The notes: generated by a model from the letters alone, not told the origin. A DNA stretch of 64,000 bases from Taenia hydatigena (GCA_036345935.2 JADWOT020000002.1:12651905-12715904), one strand, 5' to 3'; positions 49,930-61,495 are shown, counted from the stretch's first letter. Made by a program: numbers and translations.

Positions 49930-50735
49930 GGTTGAAAGCGATCGGGATGTGGTATACCTCTATTGGCTGATGTCATGCAAGACTGATATGTGTGAGCAGC
50001 GATGCGACAGATGGTTAATCACCCCTACGCCATCATTGAAGTGGTTGTGGTGGTGGTGGATGCTGAACACATGACTGCCATTCGCATGCCAGAGGGTAAG
50101 ATTGATGGGCCATGTATTTGTTGCTCCTGCATCTCCTTCTCTGGCTGAGCGACTGAGTGGGAGAGGAGCTAGTAGTGCTGGGGATGGAAAATTGCATCAC
50201 TGAAAAGAGTGTGCTTTGTTCATATTGATGGTGGAATGCAGACGCAGTTGTTGAGAACGAATCGTTCACTTACAAAGACGGAACGTTGGTGATGCCTTCG
50301 ATGTGTGTACTCGATGGGATTTCGGTGCGACTGGGGGATGTTTGAGAGAAACTTCTTAAGATCAGTCAATCGGTGGAAGGGGAATTCCACGCCTAGAGGG
50401 CGATTGGAGACCATTCTTCACTACTGCAATACTTGCCCATGGGAAAGCGCATCCACGAGATTGTGGGGAGATTAGAGAAGATCCGGCCTACAATGTGCAC
50501 TACTGAAGCAGGTGTCTTTTCTGCATCATAGGAACCAGGTGGAGTGCAGACACAGATGCATCGGTGGAGGATGACGGAGCCTCAGTGGTGGTGGCTACGG
50601 CACGTAGAGAACTGGCATCATCGTACGCTTAGTTGTCGGAGGTGCTGGAAGCCGTCATTCGAGCTGCCTCGATGGTACAGGAAGTGAGACTGGCAGACAC
50701 GGGAGCGGAGCCATAATGGAGTCCAGGCCATCGTC
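49930..50735 (+). other. Segment present in R and D, absent from L
   Basis: This part of arm R has no counterpart in L but matches 59.92-60.72 kb directly. In copy D the same segment has an open frame of 115 codons (60027-60374), interrupted here. A downstream piece reads VEDDGASVVVATARRELASS and later SEVLEAVIRAASMVQEVRLA in both R and D with similar stops. It may be exon material of gene Y. Confidence 0.4.
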
Positions 50736-52564
50736 ACGGTATTAGAGGCGAGGGTGGCTGATTTCCCAGTAATGCCTGTTGTCTTCTGTCCCCTACTTTT
50801 GCAAGCTTTTATCGCTCTCCTATTCGCCCTTTCGTAATGCAAAGTACTCAGCCACTTCATATCAATTTGTATCCCGTGTTCACGTAGCCATCCATCATTA
50901 GTCCTTCTTCGTTTTATTTTCCTCGTTCACTTCATAGTCTTGCACTCAACTCAACAATTTGGTTTTGTCTGCTCGATGTTGCACCGATTCTTCTGATCAA
51001 GTCGTTTGGTGGCTTTCGTTATAAGTTTTCTGACCGTACCCTTAGATTAGTCGTGCGTTTTCAGATTGCCTTGAGGTATGCTTTCATGATGCAAGGTTAC
51101 AGTGGTTAAATGTGCAGCGTCTCTATTGGTCGGGCACGTGGTGGAAGTGTAAAGGTGTTAATGTGATTGAGGTTGGAAGGGGTTGATTTGTTTTAGGTGT
51201 GCGTAGGCACCACTAACCCAGTCGACTGCGATTCAATTGTCAAGTCTCTTGTAGCTGTCAATGACTTCATCCTACTGGTAGGCAATGCTAGCCACAGACA
51301 CTGAGCGCGCGTCTAGCTAATGGGCAGATCTGGGGGAGTTAGTGGGCAATCGTCTGCACGTTCAATGTGTGCTTACCACTTGAGGAAGTGATTTGGGTGA
51401 AAAGGCAAAGATGAATGCGTTTTATGCGGAGGAGGGAGGGTGGAAGGTCCGTGCGTGTAGCATTCCTTTCTTCCCGTATGTGCACGGAATGAAGATGAAA
51501 GTGGTGAAGCAGTAGCACTGGACTCGTCTGATGCTATTGGCTGAACTGAAAAACATCTGGCCCATGATGGATGCACCCTCGCGCTCTTCCCTGTTTGCAC
51601 ACCAGCTGAGACCAGTGTATGCTAGCACCTTCTGGTCTTTCATGTGGAGTTGGTGTGTGAGGTTGGGACCAAGAATGCATGTATGCATGGTCAGCTTTAA
51701 GGAAGTAAGTGGCACTGGATACTGTCAGACGACGGGTCATGAATGCTGGAAAGGTGACAGCTGCAGGTGTCACCACCACAGTGTCCGACGATAGCGGTGG
51801 TAGGAGAGGCGAGATCACACAAGAGAATGTCTGCAAGTGTCCTAAGCGAAAAGGCTCGCCAATTCGACTATGAGGGTTGTTATGGCCATAGGAGGGAAGG
51901 AAGGCAGGGAACGAAGTCAACGTTGAAGCGGATGGTAGGGCAAAAGATGGTACCTTTTCGATGGCGGATCGTGGGGGGGGGAGTGAAGGAGAGTGAGGTC
52001 CTCCAGTTCCATCTGTGCCTCGTGGAAGGCGTCTCCATCTCTTGTTGTAGCATCGATGCTATTGAGACTGGTGGTGTTGGTGGTGGTGGGTGAGTGTCAT
52101 TTTTCCCATGGAAGTTGCTATAATCCTGCTGACACTGGTTCTGCCGTTGTCAGTTCTCCTACGCACACTTCCTTCACGTTGTTCCCCAAAATACACTCCC
52201 CTTGAGTGTGGTCTACAAAACACTAGTCTGGAAATGGATTTATAGCTTTGCGAAGACATTGGTGGCCGAGTTGGATTTCGCTGTCATGGGTGTGCAGAGT
52301 CGAAGGCGACTAAGCATCAACACTCGTCATTTTACCCTGGATGTTCTCGATGATGCTAGTCAACTAAGTTTCTGTACTCCCAATGAGTTTGTTCTTTAGC
52401 GTTGTGCATAAAATTCTTGCGTTAGGTACTCTGAATGACAACTTGGGCTCTCAGGTCTAAATGTAAATTCGTGAGGTGAGTGGATGGGCCAGTCATTGTG
52501 TCCGTGCCTAAATTCTGCGATTAGTTAAGCAAGTCCTTTCCGCAACGTCCACCTCCTCGTCTTA

Positions 52565-52717
52565 TTAGTTGCTTCCCACGGACACGGACACTGGGATAGT
52601 CAAAAGGTCTGTTGGAGCGAGGAATGCTTCCAGCGTCGATGGAGTGAACGCGCCATTGACGAATGTGGAAGTATAGTTGCGTGAGCTCTTAACCACTTTG
52701 TACTCGGCCTCCATTGC
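52565..52717 (-). pseudogene. Gene X terminal exon, arm R
   Basis: This is the counterpart of 8495-8649, with the same frame and stop (AMEAEYKVVKSSRNY, FVNGAFTPSTLEAF, PVSVSVGSN). The acceptor dinucleotide is AA instead of AG, so splicing to this exon would fail at the original site. Confidence 0.35.
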
Positions 52718-52728
52718 GTTTGTAGAGA

Positions 52729-53586
52729 CGGAAGGAGATGTTGAATTATGTGGAACTTGCGAGAACATGGAGGGAGCCAAGGAAGACTTCCTCCTGAGTA
52801 CCCTCTTCTGCGTGTACACTTACATGAAGATGAGCCAGGCTGGTCGACGCTGTCTAAGCGCAGCACAAGAGTTGATTCTGCTGGTAAGTGTGCAAATGAG
52901 CAGCGCCACTAACAACAACGTGTGTTCCAGAGGAGGGCGAGCCGGTCGTGATTGAGGAGGTCGAGATGGAGCTCGCGAAGACGGAGCCGGAGTCAGCAGA
53001 AGAGGAGACGCTAATGCCATCACCACCGTCTCAAGCATCGCTGACCTCACTCACCTTACCCCAGTCCTCCCCATCTCAGTCATCTATATCCGCCAGTACG
53101 TTGAATGCACATTGTCTATCTTATTCTGCCTCTCTCGTTCCTACTTCCTCCATGCCTTCTTATTACCTCCCCCTTCTCTCATTCTGTGTCTCTCCAATTT
53201 ATGTATGCGTTCTTACATTTATTCATTGATGACATCCGCTGTTTTACCCATTCCATGAGGTTAGACCTCTTCTCCTCCTCCTCCTCTTTCCCTTTCACAC
53301 AAGCTTGCAGGTAAACTATGAAGTGGAGAACTTCCTCATTGCTCATCAGAGGGAGGGTGAGGCTCAGGCGCAGGCGCAGGGAAAAGGGACAGCTATGACG
53401 GTCTCCAGCACTGGCACGGGCACGTCGTTGAGAATGGATAGTCCCGACTACCTCGCTGCCTCCTTGCCCAACCAACGAATGGCAGGGTACTCTTTGATTG
53501 CACGGCTAATGCGATGCACTCATATTCATCCCATTCAATTTTACTCTAATCAGAACCACGATTCCTTAGCCTCTTACCGCGTCTAG
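52729..53586 (+). CDS. Gene Y, three candidate exons
   Basis: Exon 1 (52729-52883, after TTTGTAG) encodes EGDVELCGTCENMEGAKEDF, then LLSTLFCVYTYMKMSQAG and QELILL, ending at GTAAGT. A 49-base intron (GTAAGT..CCAGAG) leads to exon 2 (from about 52933), with EGEPVVIEEVEMELAK, an acidic ESAEEE stretch and a Ser/Pro-rich tail; a phase-0 donor (TAT|GTATGC) lies near 53202. Exon 3 (from 53311 after GCTTGCAG) encodes VNYEVENFLIAHQREG, a QAQAQ run and LPNQRMAGYSLIARLMRC. All three are also open in arm L on the opposite strand. I do not recognise the protein; a Vps9 or Ras-GEF N-terminal-type helix bundle was considered for exon 1 but not supported. Antisense frames are open too, which lowers confidence. 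Confidence 0.35.
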
Positions 53587-53809
53587 TTGCATTTGGTTAC
53601 TCCCTGATTTGGTGGCAACAATTCAGGCTCTCCTATTGCGACTCGTTATCCACCGCCGCTTGCAACGCATCACCACTTTTGATCACTTCGTTTTTACGTG
53701 CCTACATGGATAACACGGATTGGTGGTGATCAACGAGACAAATCGTCTCTACATGACCTGTGAGTTTACTGCGGCTTGACGATCCGTGTTATCTATTTTA
53801 CCTTGGTTC

Positions 53810-53895
53810 TGCTCTTGTCCATCTGATTTCTCCAGCCGTGATGGATGCACGCTGGCGGACTCGATACTTTCTCGTTCACAAATCGAGGGGTCTAC
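53810..53895 (-). CDS. Gene X internal exon, arm R
   Basis: An acceptor (TTTATTATAG) precedes a minus-strand frame EVDPSICERESIESAS, then HPSRLEKSDGQEQNQ, ending at a donor GTAAAA. The counterpart in arm L (about 7330-7415, plus) retains ESASMRPSRQEKLDGQ but has GGCAAA in place of the donor. This exon-like structure is the best evidence that gene X ran in this direction. Confidence 0.3.
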
Positions 53896-55855
53896 TTCAA
53901 TCTATAATAAAGCAATAAAGTAGAGGAGCCACGGAAGCAGAAGTGAGGCTGGGTGTGATACGGTGAGTCATTGGGAATGAGCTGGAGTGGTGGCGATGTG
54001 TTGAGTTCACACCAACTAGCCATCCAACGAACAATTAAAGAGAGCTTACTTCAACCAGTATGGAACTGTCGATTTGGTCGTCTAAAAGGACATGTTTGAA
54101 GGGGGCATTGAGACGAATGTGCCTTCGCACTCAGATACACTCAAGTACGCACACACACGCGCGCCTACCTGTATCCGTGCTACCCCATCTGATAGGATAT
54201 GGGCAATGGCACACACACACGCATGCGAACACCAACCTCGGACAGACAGCCAAAGAGAAGCCGACATACACAGTGAAGGGTGCGCATGTGGACTTAAGAG
54301 GGGAGAGCACATGCTTACCCGTTATTGTAGAGCACCATGCCGACAATACCTGCACGGAGAACAAAGAGTAGGCAGTGAGATAGGCAACTAACAGTTTCAT
54401 CAGCCTGTAAATTACGAAATAGGAAGCAGAAGCAATGCGCTCACCTTTGCTCTCGAGGGAGTAAGTGTAGGGGCAGGAGATGGATTAAAAAGGAGGTGGT
54501 GTGAGACAAACTAAAGAGACAGTTTAAAGATAGAAATGGAAGGTGTTTGGCAACTCAAGCTAAGCTATGCCAGAACAACTTTTGATCATCGGTACAGTGT
54601 GATTTAGTCATATTCAGTCTAGACTGTGCTAGTCTGTTCTAGGTTATGAATCTTGACACTATTTGTTCATGTTATAACCAAAGGTGAGACCGGTGGAGAG
54701 ACAAAGAAAACTTACTAAGAGGACTTTTGTAGAGGATGAGGTAGGAGGAGGAGGAAGCAGGGGTAACTTCATGCTGGGTTCGAAGAAGATGAAGACAAGA
54801 GAATCGAGAGGAAGCCAGAGAAACAAGATGTTCCTGTAGCGCAGAAGTGGAAAGCTAAAGGTAACAAAATGAAGTGCAGGCGACTACTCACTCCTCTCCC
54901 TCGAGTGACTTGAATGCATGGAGCACACACGGTGCGACACAACGAAAGACACAATACTTGAGAGCACATCCATCCTGGTGGAGGGTAAAGGTGACACTCA
55001 CCAAAGACGCGTTGAAGTGGGGTGTGGGAAAGAAGACGGAGACAAGTAGGCTCCTATTCCTCCATTCCGAGAACGCCATCAGACCTAGTTGCTGGTGTGT
55101 ACTGTGGACCCTAATATCTAAAAGAAAGGGAAAACCTCACTTTACATTGCAGTTGGGTTGGAGGCTCGCCAACAGTTCCCTCGCCTTTCTGTAACTGCTG
55201 CTGAACTGCTCTCAAATGCGTCAATGACTCATCCACCTTAAGTGGTTAGTCGATAATTCGATCAATACGATCGATAATATTACCTGCCGTGTATTCGTTG
55301 CGTATTGGTTGTCTGTCTAGTTGGTTGATCCAATCACTGACCCGTTAAATCCACGGAGAGTTGGGTTGCGAACAATCTTACTGGTGGGTGAGTGGAAAAC
55401 GGTTTTAGCATTTACTGAAAATCATTTTGCGCAGGACTGTCAATTATTGTAAAAACATGGTATCCCATGTTAATTGCATAGAAAAGGAAAGCTGTGCCTA
55501 GCCTCTTCGAGTATGTCGTTTGTAGGAAATTCGCATCCTACCAAGCTGAACCTTCATATTCAACTAAGTCAAATGGCTAGATGAGTGAGTGCATGCATCG
55601 TATAATAAAGAGAGGAGAGAAAGGGAGGAAATAATGAAGGCTGCACTAAAGAATCGTGCAGTGTGATCTTATAGTGTCCACTTCCAATCTCTTGTTCCCT
55701 TACCCAATCTATCTCTCCTTCCATGCCCACAGCCTCTCATCCCTTCGCCTCTCTCTCATTCATTCCTTTGTCTCTATTAGCTGATTCAGCTGATATTCTC
55801 TATATAGTGAGTTGAGTATTTGTGGCTGTTGATGACGACGGCGCTTGTGTAAGAT

Positions 55856-56068
55856 ATGAGCGCGGACGAGGCAGTGGAATTTGTTTTCCACAAGTTGTTG
55901 AAGGGTGTAGATGGCGTGTGTACGTGGAACGAGAAGCGAGCGGTTGGTCGCGTGGCAAAAGAATTGAGAGGGCAATTCATGGAACAGTTGGCAGGTGTGA
56001 AATTTGATTCCAGTGAGTTGTGTACAGCACAGCATGATCTCTTTACAACCTTGACAGTGGTTAGATAA
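55856..56068 (+). CDS. ORF MSADEAVEF, arm R outer end
   Basis: A 70-codon frame begins MSADEAVEFVFHKLLKGVDG, continues TWNEKRAVGRVAKELRGQF and MEQLAGVKFDSS, and crosses the end of the arm at about 56025, so its last residues come from flanking DNA. The first 60 residues look helical and protein-like. The L counterpart has a stop at the RG of KELRGQF. It might be a first exon of gene Y or an adjacent gene cut by the duplication; a Tctex-type dynein light chain was considered but similarity is too weak to claim. Confidence 0.35.
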   Translation: MSADEAVEFVFHKLLKGVDGVCTWNEKRAVGRVAKELRGQFMEQLAGVKFDSSELCTAQHDLFTTLTVVR

Positions 56069-56502
56069 CTTAACAAAATGCCTGATAACAAGGACTTCCA
56101 CAGTGAGGACGGACTATAGGGCGTCAGCCGAATGGTGACTACAATATCGGAGATAGACTAGCCGATTTTACCTCGGAATGATAACCTGAAGCAATACAAA
56201 TTCGCAATTTTATTTAGGAAAGGAAATGCAAATGGCAATACACACACTCATTCTTTCAAACATTGGAGTGTGACTTGCAATGACATAGATGTGATACAAA
56301 AGCGAAATGTTTCAATTACCATAGTTAATTAAGGTGTTAAGCACGCGCTTGTCTAATACAAGCTCCTAAGGCACAAGTCCTCCCTTCAACTTTGATGCAT
56401 CAAATTGTTTTAATGCTCCAACAACTAGTGGGCTTGGTGGTCCATGCTTTCGAAAATGAGTCCAGCTATTTCTTTGAGCATCGTTATTCGCTACATATAA
56501 AA

Positions 56503-56643
56503 TGGCGGATGTTGGTGCAAAGCATGAACACCTGCCGCCAACAATCGTGCCCATTAACTGCATGCTCGATCCTGTTCCTAGTTCTACGAGATTCACGTCT
56601 ACTGAACGCGTTTCTGTGAAGCTGCAATTAGCGCGAAGCTGAC
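56503..56643 (+). pseudogene. M1 aminopeptidase N-terminal exon, plus copy
   Basis: The frame begins at an ATG (MADVGAKHEHLPPTIVPINC) and runs through TSTERVSVKLQLARS to a TGA. It aligns with the N terminus of puromycin-sensitive-type M1 aminopeptidases (the start of the N-terminal beta domain) and with the minus-strand copy at 57041-56850. Only about 45 residues remain, and the catalytic domain is absent, so it is a fragment. Confidence 0.7.
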
Positions 56644-56647
56644 TCAC

Positions 56648-57089
56648 CATGTTGAACAGAGCAATTTGCTTGTCAAGACCAACGATGCTGATTTCAAAGG
56701 TCGTCTTGCTATCAACACGCGGGAAAGCTCGACGGGCGAAAACAGACCAAGGAAAGCATCAGCACCTTTTACAAGAGCTGCTGGCAGGACGGATTTTTAA
56801 CAAGTACACACCTATGGACTTACTGTCTTGGTGGAACGTCGACAATATTTCAAGCCCACTCGAATTGAAAATTATCTGATCGGTTGATTTGTCCACCTAC
56901 AACAGTACAGTCCCTTGCATAAGTGCGAGCTACCCTCAGCTCTACAGAAACACGCCCAGTGAGTGCAAGATTTGTGAAATTGGGAACAAGTTCAAGCTTG
57001 TAATTAATGAGCGCGATTGTTTGAGGAAAGCGTTCATGCTTTGCATTAACAATGCGCGGAGAAATAACTGGACATATTTTCAAAAGCAT
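56648..57089 (-). pseudogene. M1 aminopeptidase (puromycin-sensitive type), 5' fragment
   Basis: The minus frame from about 57041 encodes KHERFPQTIALINYKLEL, then TGRVSVELRVAR, the typical N-terminal beta domain of M1 zinc aminopeptidases, ending at a TGA (56850). Further down, 56752-56648 encodes FARRAFPRVDSKTTFEIS and then IALFNM, followed by a donor GTGAGT; this matches the M1 segment usually read ARRAFPCWDEP..KATFDIS. Around 80 residues between the two are missing, and the Cys-Trp-Asp-Glu-Pro part is altered. No GAMEN or HExxH motif occurs in the window, so the gene is truncated. The original ATG seen in the plus copy is replaced here. Such enzymes trim peptides in the cytosol. Confidence 0.75.
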
Positions 57090-57249
57090 GGACCGTCGAG
57101 CTCACTGGTTGCTAGAGCATTAAAACAATTTTATGCATTGAAGTTGAAGGAAGAACTTGTGGCTTAGGAGCTTGCATAAGGCAAGCGCGTGCTTAACACC
57201 TTAACTAGTTATGGTAATTGAAACATTTCGCTTTGGTATCACAAATGAG

Positions 57250-59338
57250 CTTTTACAAATCATACTAAGGGTTCTATATATTTGCTTCTTTTCTTGGTCT
57301 TCGAACCCTTTAGGCGAGCAGACTGACTGTGAAAGAGCACTTGCACTAGCAACATATGGGGTGAGAACAGAAGCTGGAGTTATGCGTGCCTGGAACACTC
57401 TTCGCCTCCTAGAGTCCTGACGACCCATCACGGGATTCGTGTTCACCGAAAGCATCTTACACATCGAAAAGCATTCATCAAATGGTCCCTCGACCTCTCG
57501 CGTACCGTTTCTGGTGTTGTCTGCAGCGGCAGTTCTTCTTCTCTCGTTCAAGCCCAAAGTCGTCTTCGTTGCCAATAGCAGATGTGACTTTGTAGGGACG
57601 CATCTCCTTCTAGACACGGAGGTGATGGAGACGGTTCTGTTCATGCCTGTCTCCTCTAGTTTATTTGGGCTGTTGATCAGAGTGGTTGCTCTTCTGTCTC
57701 ATTGAAATCCTCTGATACAGCATTTCGAGGTTATTTTTTGACGGATGGGTTATTACATGGAAGCGCTTAACATCACTCCCTTATCTCAATCTTTCGTGCA
57801 GTTTTCTCCCTGCAAAAAATTAAGTCGGTTTTTTAACATTTAAACGTATTGTTAGGTTTGTCGTATTGTGCCGAGCAAAGCGGTTATCCAAACTGAAAGT
57901 GTTATTTGCATAAGCACATGGAATTTTACGCAAGTATACTTTCAACGAAGCTTTTATTTCCAAAGCAACAAACATAAGATTTAAAGCAACAAAGTGATAG
58001 TTAGATTTAGGTAGTTTAAGCGAAGGTTGCTTGATTTGGCTCTTGCTAACAAGTTCAAAACTGATTCAATGTGCAACACACGGGCAAGAGAAATGTTGCC
58101 GTGAGAATTCTAAAAAGTTCGACACAAAAGATTTGCAGCATGTGCAATATTTGCATCCTTCTTAATTTCAGTAGAGGAAAAGCACGAACTTGTACTGCCT
58201 TACCAATATGAAGGTAATCTAAGCCTGGCATGATTCTAAACTGCAGCACACGATGATGAATTATTGCGTGAATGCATTGCAGACATAGGCATTACGATGC
58301 TAGAAGGACTAGTGTTGATTGGGGTGGATGTTGTTTACATGGCTTCGTTTGTGCCACGTACTAATATTAGGATAAGCTATTTATTTTGCTTCAGTGGCAT
58401 GAGGAAGGTGGAAACAGGGCGTTTACATTCAATTCCATTACATTCGATTAACAACTTGAGAAATCGCATTGCTTTGCATCCTGAAATTCTCTAAGTAATC
58501 ATCTGTTTTAATTTCCCTGCTTTCCTCTTAAAGAGCACGAGGGCTTCCATTGCGGTACTTGTCGAATAGCTTTGGCGGTAGAATTGATGCACTCCTTTCC
58601 CTTCCAATCCATGTGATTTAAGTGACCTCATTACTGTTTCATTCAAGCAGAAGAATAAGTCACGCTCATGAGACCAACTTTATGAAGCAGCACAACTCAA
58701 GGAATAGAAGCATGATCGCGTTGGAAGCGATTTTGCTTGATAGTAGAGAGGAGAGTAGTGAGAGTGACATTCAACCATTTACGTGAACAATGACCGGAAG
58801 CCGAGGCCACCAAAGCTGCTTATGTGGCAGGAGAGTTTTTAAGGCTTTACGCCAGTCCCATTCATGCAATGGAATGACTAGGAGGACTGCATATGACGAA
58901 TCTTCTGCTCAAATTATAGCCAATTTTTAATGGGTGGTTGGGAAGGATGGAATGTATTCACCTCATACACAGTGGATTGATGCTTGTTAAGAAGTGATGT
59001 GAAATTCAATCTCTCTTCAAAAGCCTAAAATTATGAGATAAAACACAAATAACGATTTTACAGTTATGGTGATATACGAATTAAGTAAGTGATCTGTTCA
59101 TTAGAAGCTCTTATGATGCTACTTAACTGTCTTACTCACCTGAGTTTGTAGCATTAGCCACACATCAACTCAATAAAGTCAATAGGCAGCGTTGAAAACG
59201 AGGTACGTATTTACTTCTGAAAGCATCATCAGATTCAGCATCGTTCCATATCAGGAAATGAGCGAGCGTTGCGTCTTTAATATAAATAAAATGATAAAAT
59301 TCTCTACTCGATTCTTCCTACTTTCTATTTAGTGCTAC
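57250..59338. other. Unassigned 2.1 kb
   Basis: The minus-strand frame 57201-57644 (147 codons) and a plus frame at 57439-57705 overlap antisense; neither has a recognisable domain. 58264-58494 (plus, 76 codons) likewise has no motif. No RNA genes or repeats were seen. Confidence 0.4.
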
Positions 59339-59340
59339 TT

Positions 59341-59600
59341 CTAAAAAATTATCGTTATTTCGATAGTCGACCCATCATATCCAAACAACTTCCACTTATG
59401 TACGTTAATATTCTGCCTCTTTTCCATTTCCTCCCAATTCACATTCGATTTTAGCGTCATAATATGCAGCAACAGTAACGAGAACACAGACAGGTCAATC
59501 ACATGAGCTGCTAATGTCAGACAACATGCTAAATCGCTCCATCCACTTTGCAGCTTTGAAGTCCCAAAACCATTCCTACTTAAGCTGAAAGAAAAGTAAA
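59341..59600 (-). CDS. Candidate terminal exon with one membrane segment
   Basis: A strong acceptor (CTTTTCTTTCAG) is followed on the minus strand by a frame with FGTSKLQSGWSDLACC, a hydrophobic stretch (LTLAAHVIDLSVFSLLLLHI) long enough to span a membrane, then NWEEMEKRQNINVHKWKLFG and TAG. The product family is unknown. It could be the last exon of a membrane protein whose first exon might be the one at 63711-63939, about 4 kb upstream on the same strand, but nothing joins them in between. Confidence 0.3.
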
Positions 59601-59919
59601 AGAACACAGGTGTGCTACTTCAGTCTTCCGTTACTAATGCGCTTTGAGTTAAACTGCTCTGAGTTAAACTTTTAGTGAAGACATGGACAATGCGCAGTTC
59701 GGATCGGGGTGCAATACCACGATCTGTATAACTGCTGCCCAAACTTTAATGCTTGTATCCAGATCTTTGAGCAAGGCAAAAAGAAGTTAAATTACAAAAT
59801 TACAAATTTGACATGACCGCCATTGTTTTGCTTGATAAGAGAGCTAATATTTACTGCTGTGAGAAGGTGAGAGCACTCCGAAAGAAAGGCTGAATGACAT
59901 GAATGAGCTAGTGAGGCTG

Positions 59920-61495
59920 TCGTGGTGGATACTGAGCACATGACCGACATTCACACGCCAGAGGGTAAGAGCGATAGGCCATGTATTCTTTGCTTCTGCT
60001 TCTCCTTTACGTCCGTGTAGGGTGGTTTGCTAGTCAAGGAACTGAGTGAGAAAAAAGCTTATGACGGAGAATGGTTTGTGCTGCTACGATTGCTGGGCGA
60101 CCAAAAATTGCATCGTTGTTTTCTCCTAAACGGTCCCCATACAGGTCCGGAGTGCACATCATTCTATGCCGTAAAGACCATGCTTTGTTCCTATTTGTGG
60201 TGGACTGCAGACACAGTTGTTGACAACGAATCGTTTGCTCACAAAGACCGAACGTTGGTGGTGTCCTCGATCTGTCTACTCAATGGGATTTCGATACAAC
60301 TGGGGGCTGTTGGAGAGAAACTTCTTAAGAAGGGTAAGATTAATCAATCGGCGGAAGAGAAGTGCTACGCCTAAAAGGCGATTTGAGACTATTCTTTGCT
60401 ACTACAATTCCTGCACACGAGAAGACCGGGCTTATTATGTGTACTATTGAAGCATGTGTCATCTACATCATAGGGACCAGGCGGGGTGCAGACACAGATG
60501 CATCGCTGGAGGATGACAAAGTAGCAGTGGTGGTAGAGCTTGCGGTACGTAGCGAACTGGCTTTGTCTTCGAACGTAGCACTGCAGGCTACGCAGAGTTA
60601 GGTGTCGGAGGTGCTGGAAGCCTCCATTCGGGCTGCCCCGGTGGTACAGGAAGTGAGGCTGGCAGAAATGAGGACGGAGCCTTAGTCGAGGTCAGGCCAT
60701 CGCCACGGGGCTGGAGGCGAGGGTGGCTGAGTTCCTAGTAATGACTATCGCCCTATGTTTCCTACTTCTGTAAGCTTTAATCGCTCCCCTATTCGCTCAT
60801 TCATGATACAAAATACTCAGCCCCTTCATATCAATTTGCATCCCGTGTTCACATAGCCACCCATAATTTGCCCTTCATTGTTTTCTTTACCTCGTTCACT
60901 TCTTACTTTTGTACTCAACTCAACGATTTGGCTTTGTCTGCTTGATATCGCACCGGTTCTTCTGAATGAATTATTCGGTGCATTTTTGGAGCTTTCTGAC
61001 CATACTCTTGGATTAGTCACGTGTTTTGAGATTGCCTTAGGATTTACCTTCCCGCTTATGTGCACAGCGTCTCCATCGGTGAGACACGTGGTTGAAGTGT
61101 GGAGTTGTTAGTGTGTTTGAGGCTGGAAGGGGTTGATTTGTTCTAGGTATGCGTAAGCACCACTAACCCAGTCGACTCCAGTGCAGTTGTCTAGTCTCTT
61201 GTAGTTGTCAATGAGTTCGACCCATTTGTAGACACTGCTGGTCACAGACACTGAGCGCGCGTCTAGCTCATGAGCAGATCTGGAAGAGTCAGTGGGCAAG
61301 CGTCGGCACGTTTAATGTGTGCTCGCTACTTGATGGATTTATTTGGATGACAAGGCAAAGATAAAATGCGTTTTATTTGGAGGGGAGAGGAGGGAGGAGA
61401 AAGGGAGGGTGAAAGGTCAGTGCGTGTAGCATTCTCTTCTTCCTGTATGCACACGGAATGAAGATGGAAGTAATGACACAGCAGCAATGAACTCT
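59920..61495 (+). repeat. Partial copy D of the inverted-repeat arm
   Basis: Direct copy of arm R 50.04-51.50 kb (with the R-specific segment). It includes a frame at 60027-60374 (LSEKKAYDGEWFVLLRLLG, SYLWWTADTVVDNESF) open only in D, and the minus-strand gene X fragment at 61299-61108 (WVELIDNYKRLDN, VDWVSGAYAYLEQINPF) that is intact only in D. A short continuation occurs at 62270-62405. Confidence 0.82.

Larger units (their letters stand above)
48384..56025 (-). repeat. Right arm (R) of a ~7.5 kb inverted repeat
   Basis: This is the partner of 5283-12690, collinear in reverse. Arm R is generally the better preserved copy on the plus strand (the RA-like exon and the 55856 frame are intact here and broken in L), but it has lost a splice acceptor on the minus strand (52718). 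It contains a segment of about 0.8 kb (49.93-50.73 kb) missing from L but present in copy D at 59.92-60.72 kb, so L probably lost it. Confidence 0.88.
56285..57245. repeat. Inverted repeat containing aminopeptidase exon copies
   Basis: 56285-56650 and 56905-57245 are reverse complements over about 350 bases. The outer ends match well, for example AAGCGAAATGTTTCAATTAC at 56302 and its complement at 57210, and AAGGTGTTAAGCACGCGCTT at 56332 with 57184. The spacer of about 250 bases carries a further exon of the minus-strand copy. The arms begin about 260 bp beyond the outer end of arm R. Confidence 0.88.

Noticed and set aside
52677..53586. Vps9 or Ras-GEF N-terminal domain in gene Y exons
   Set aside because: The helix-rich segment KEDFLLSTLFCVYTYMKMSQ has the right flavour, but diagnostic residues of either family could not be matched.
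55856..56025. Tctex-type dynein light chain
   Set aside because: Helical pattern and length are loosely similar, but the conserved KYIVTC-like strand is absent.
57201..57644. 147-codon minus-strand frame
   Set aside because: Arg/Ser-rich composition, no domain, overlapped antisense by another open frame and partly lying in the aminopeptidase hairpin arm; not supported as a gene.
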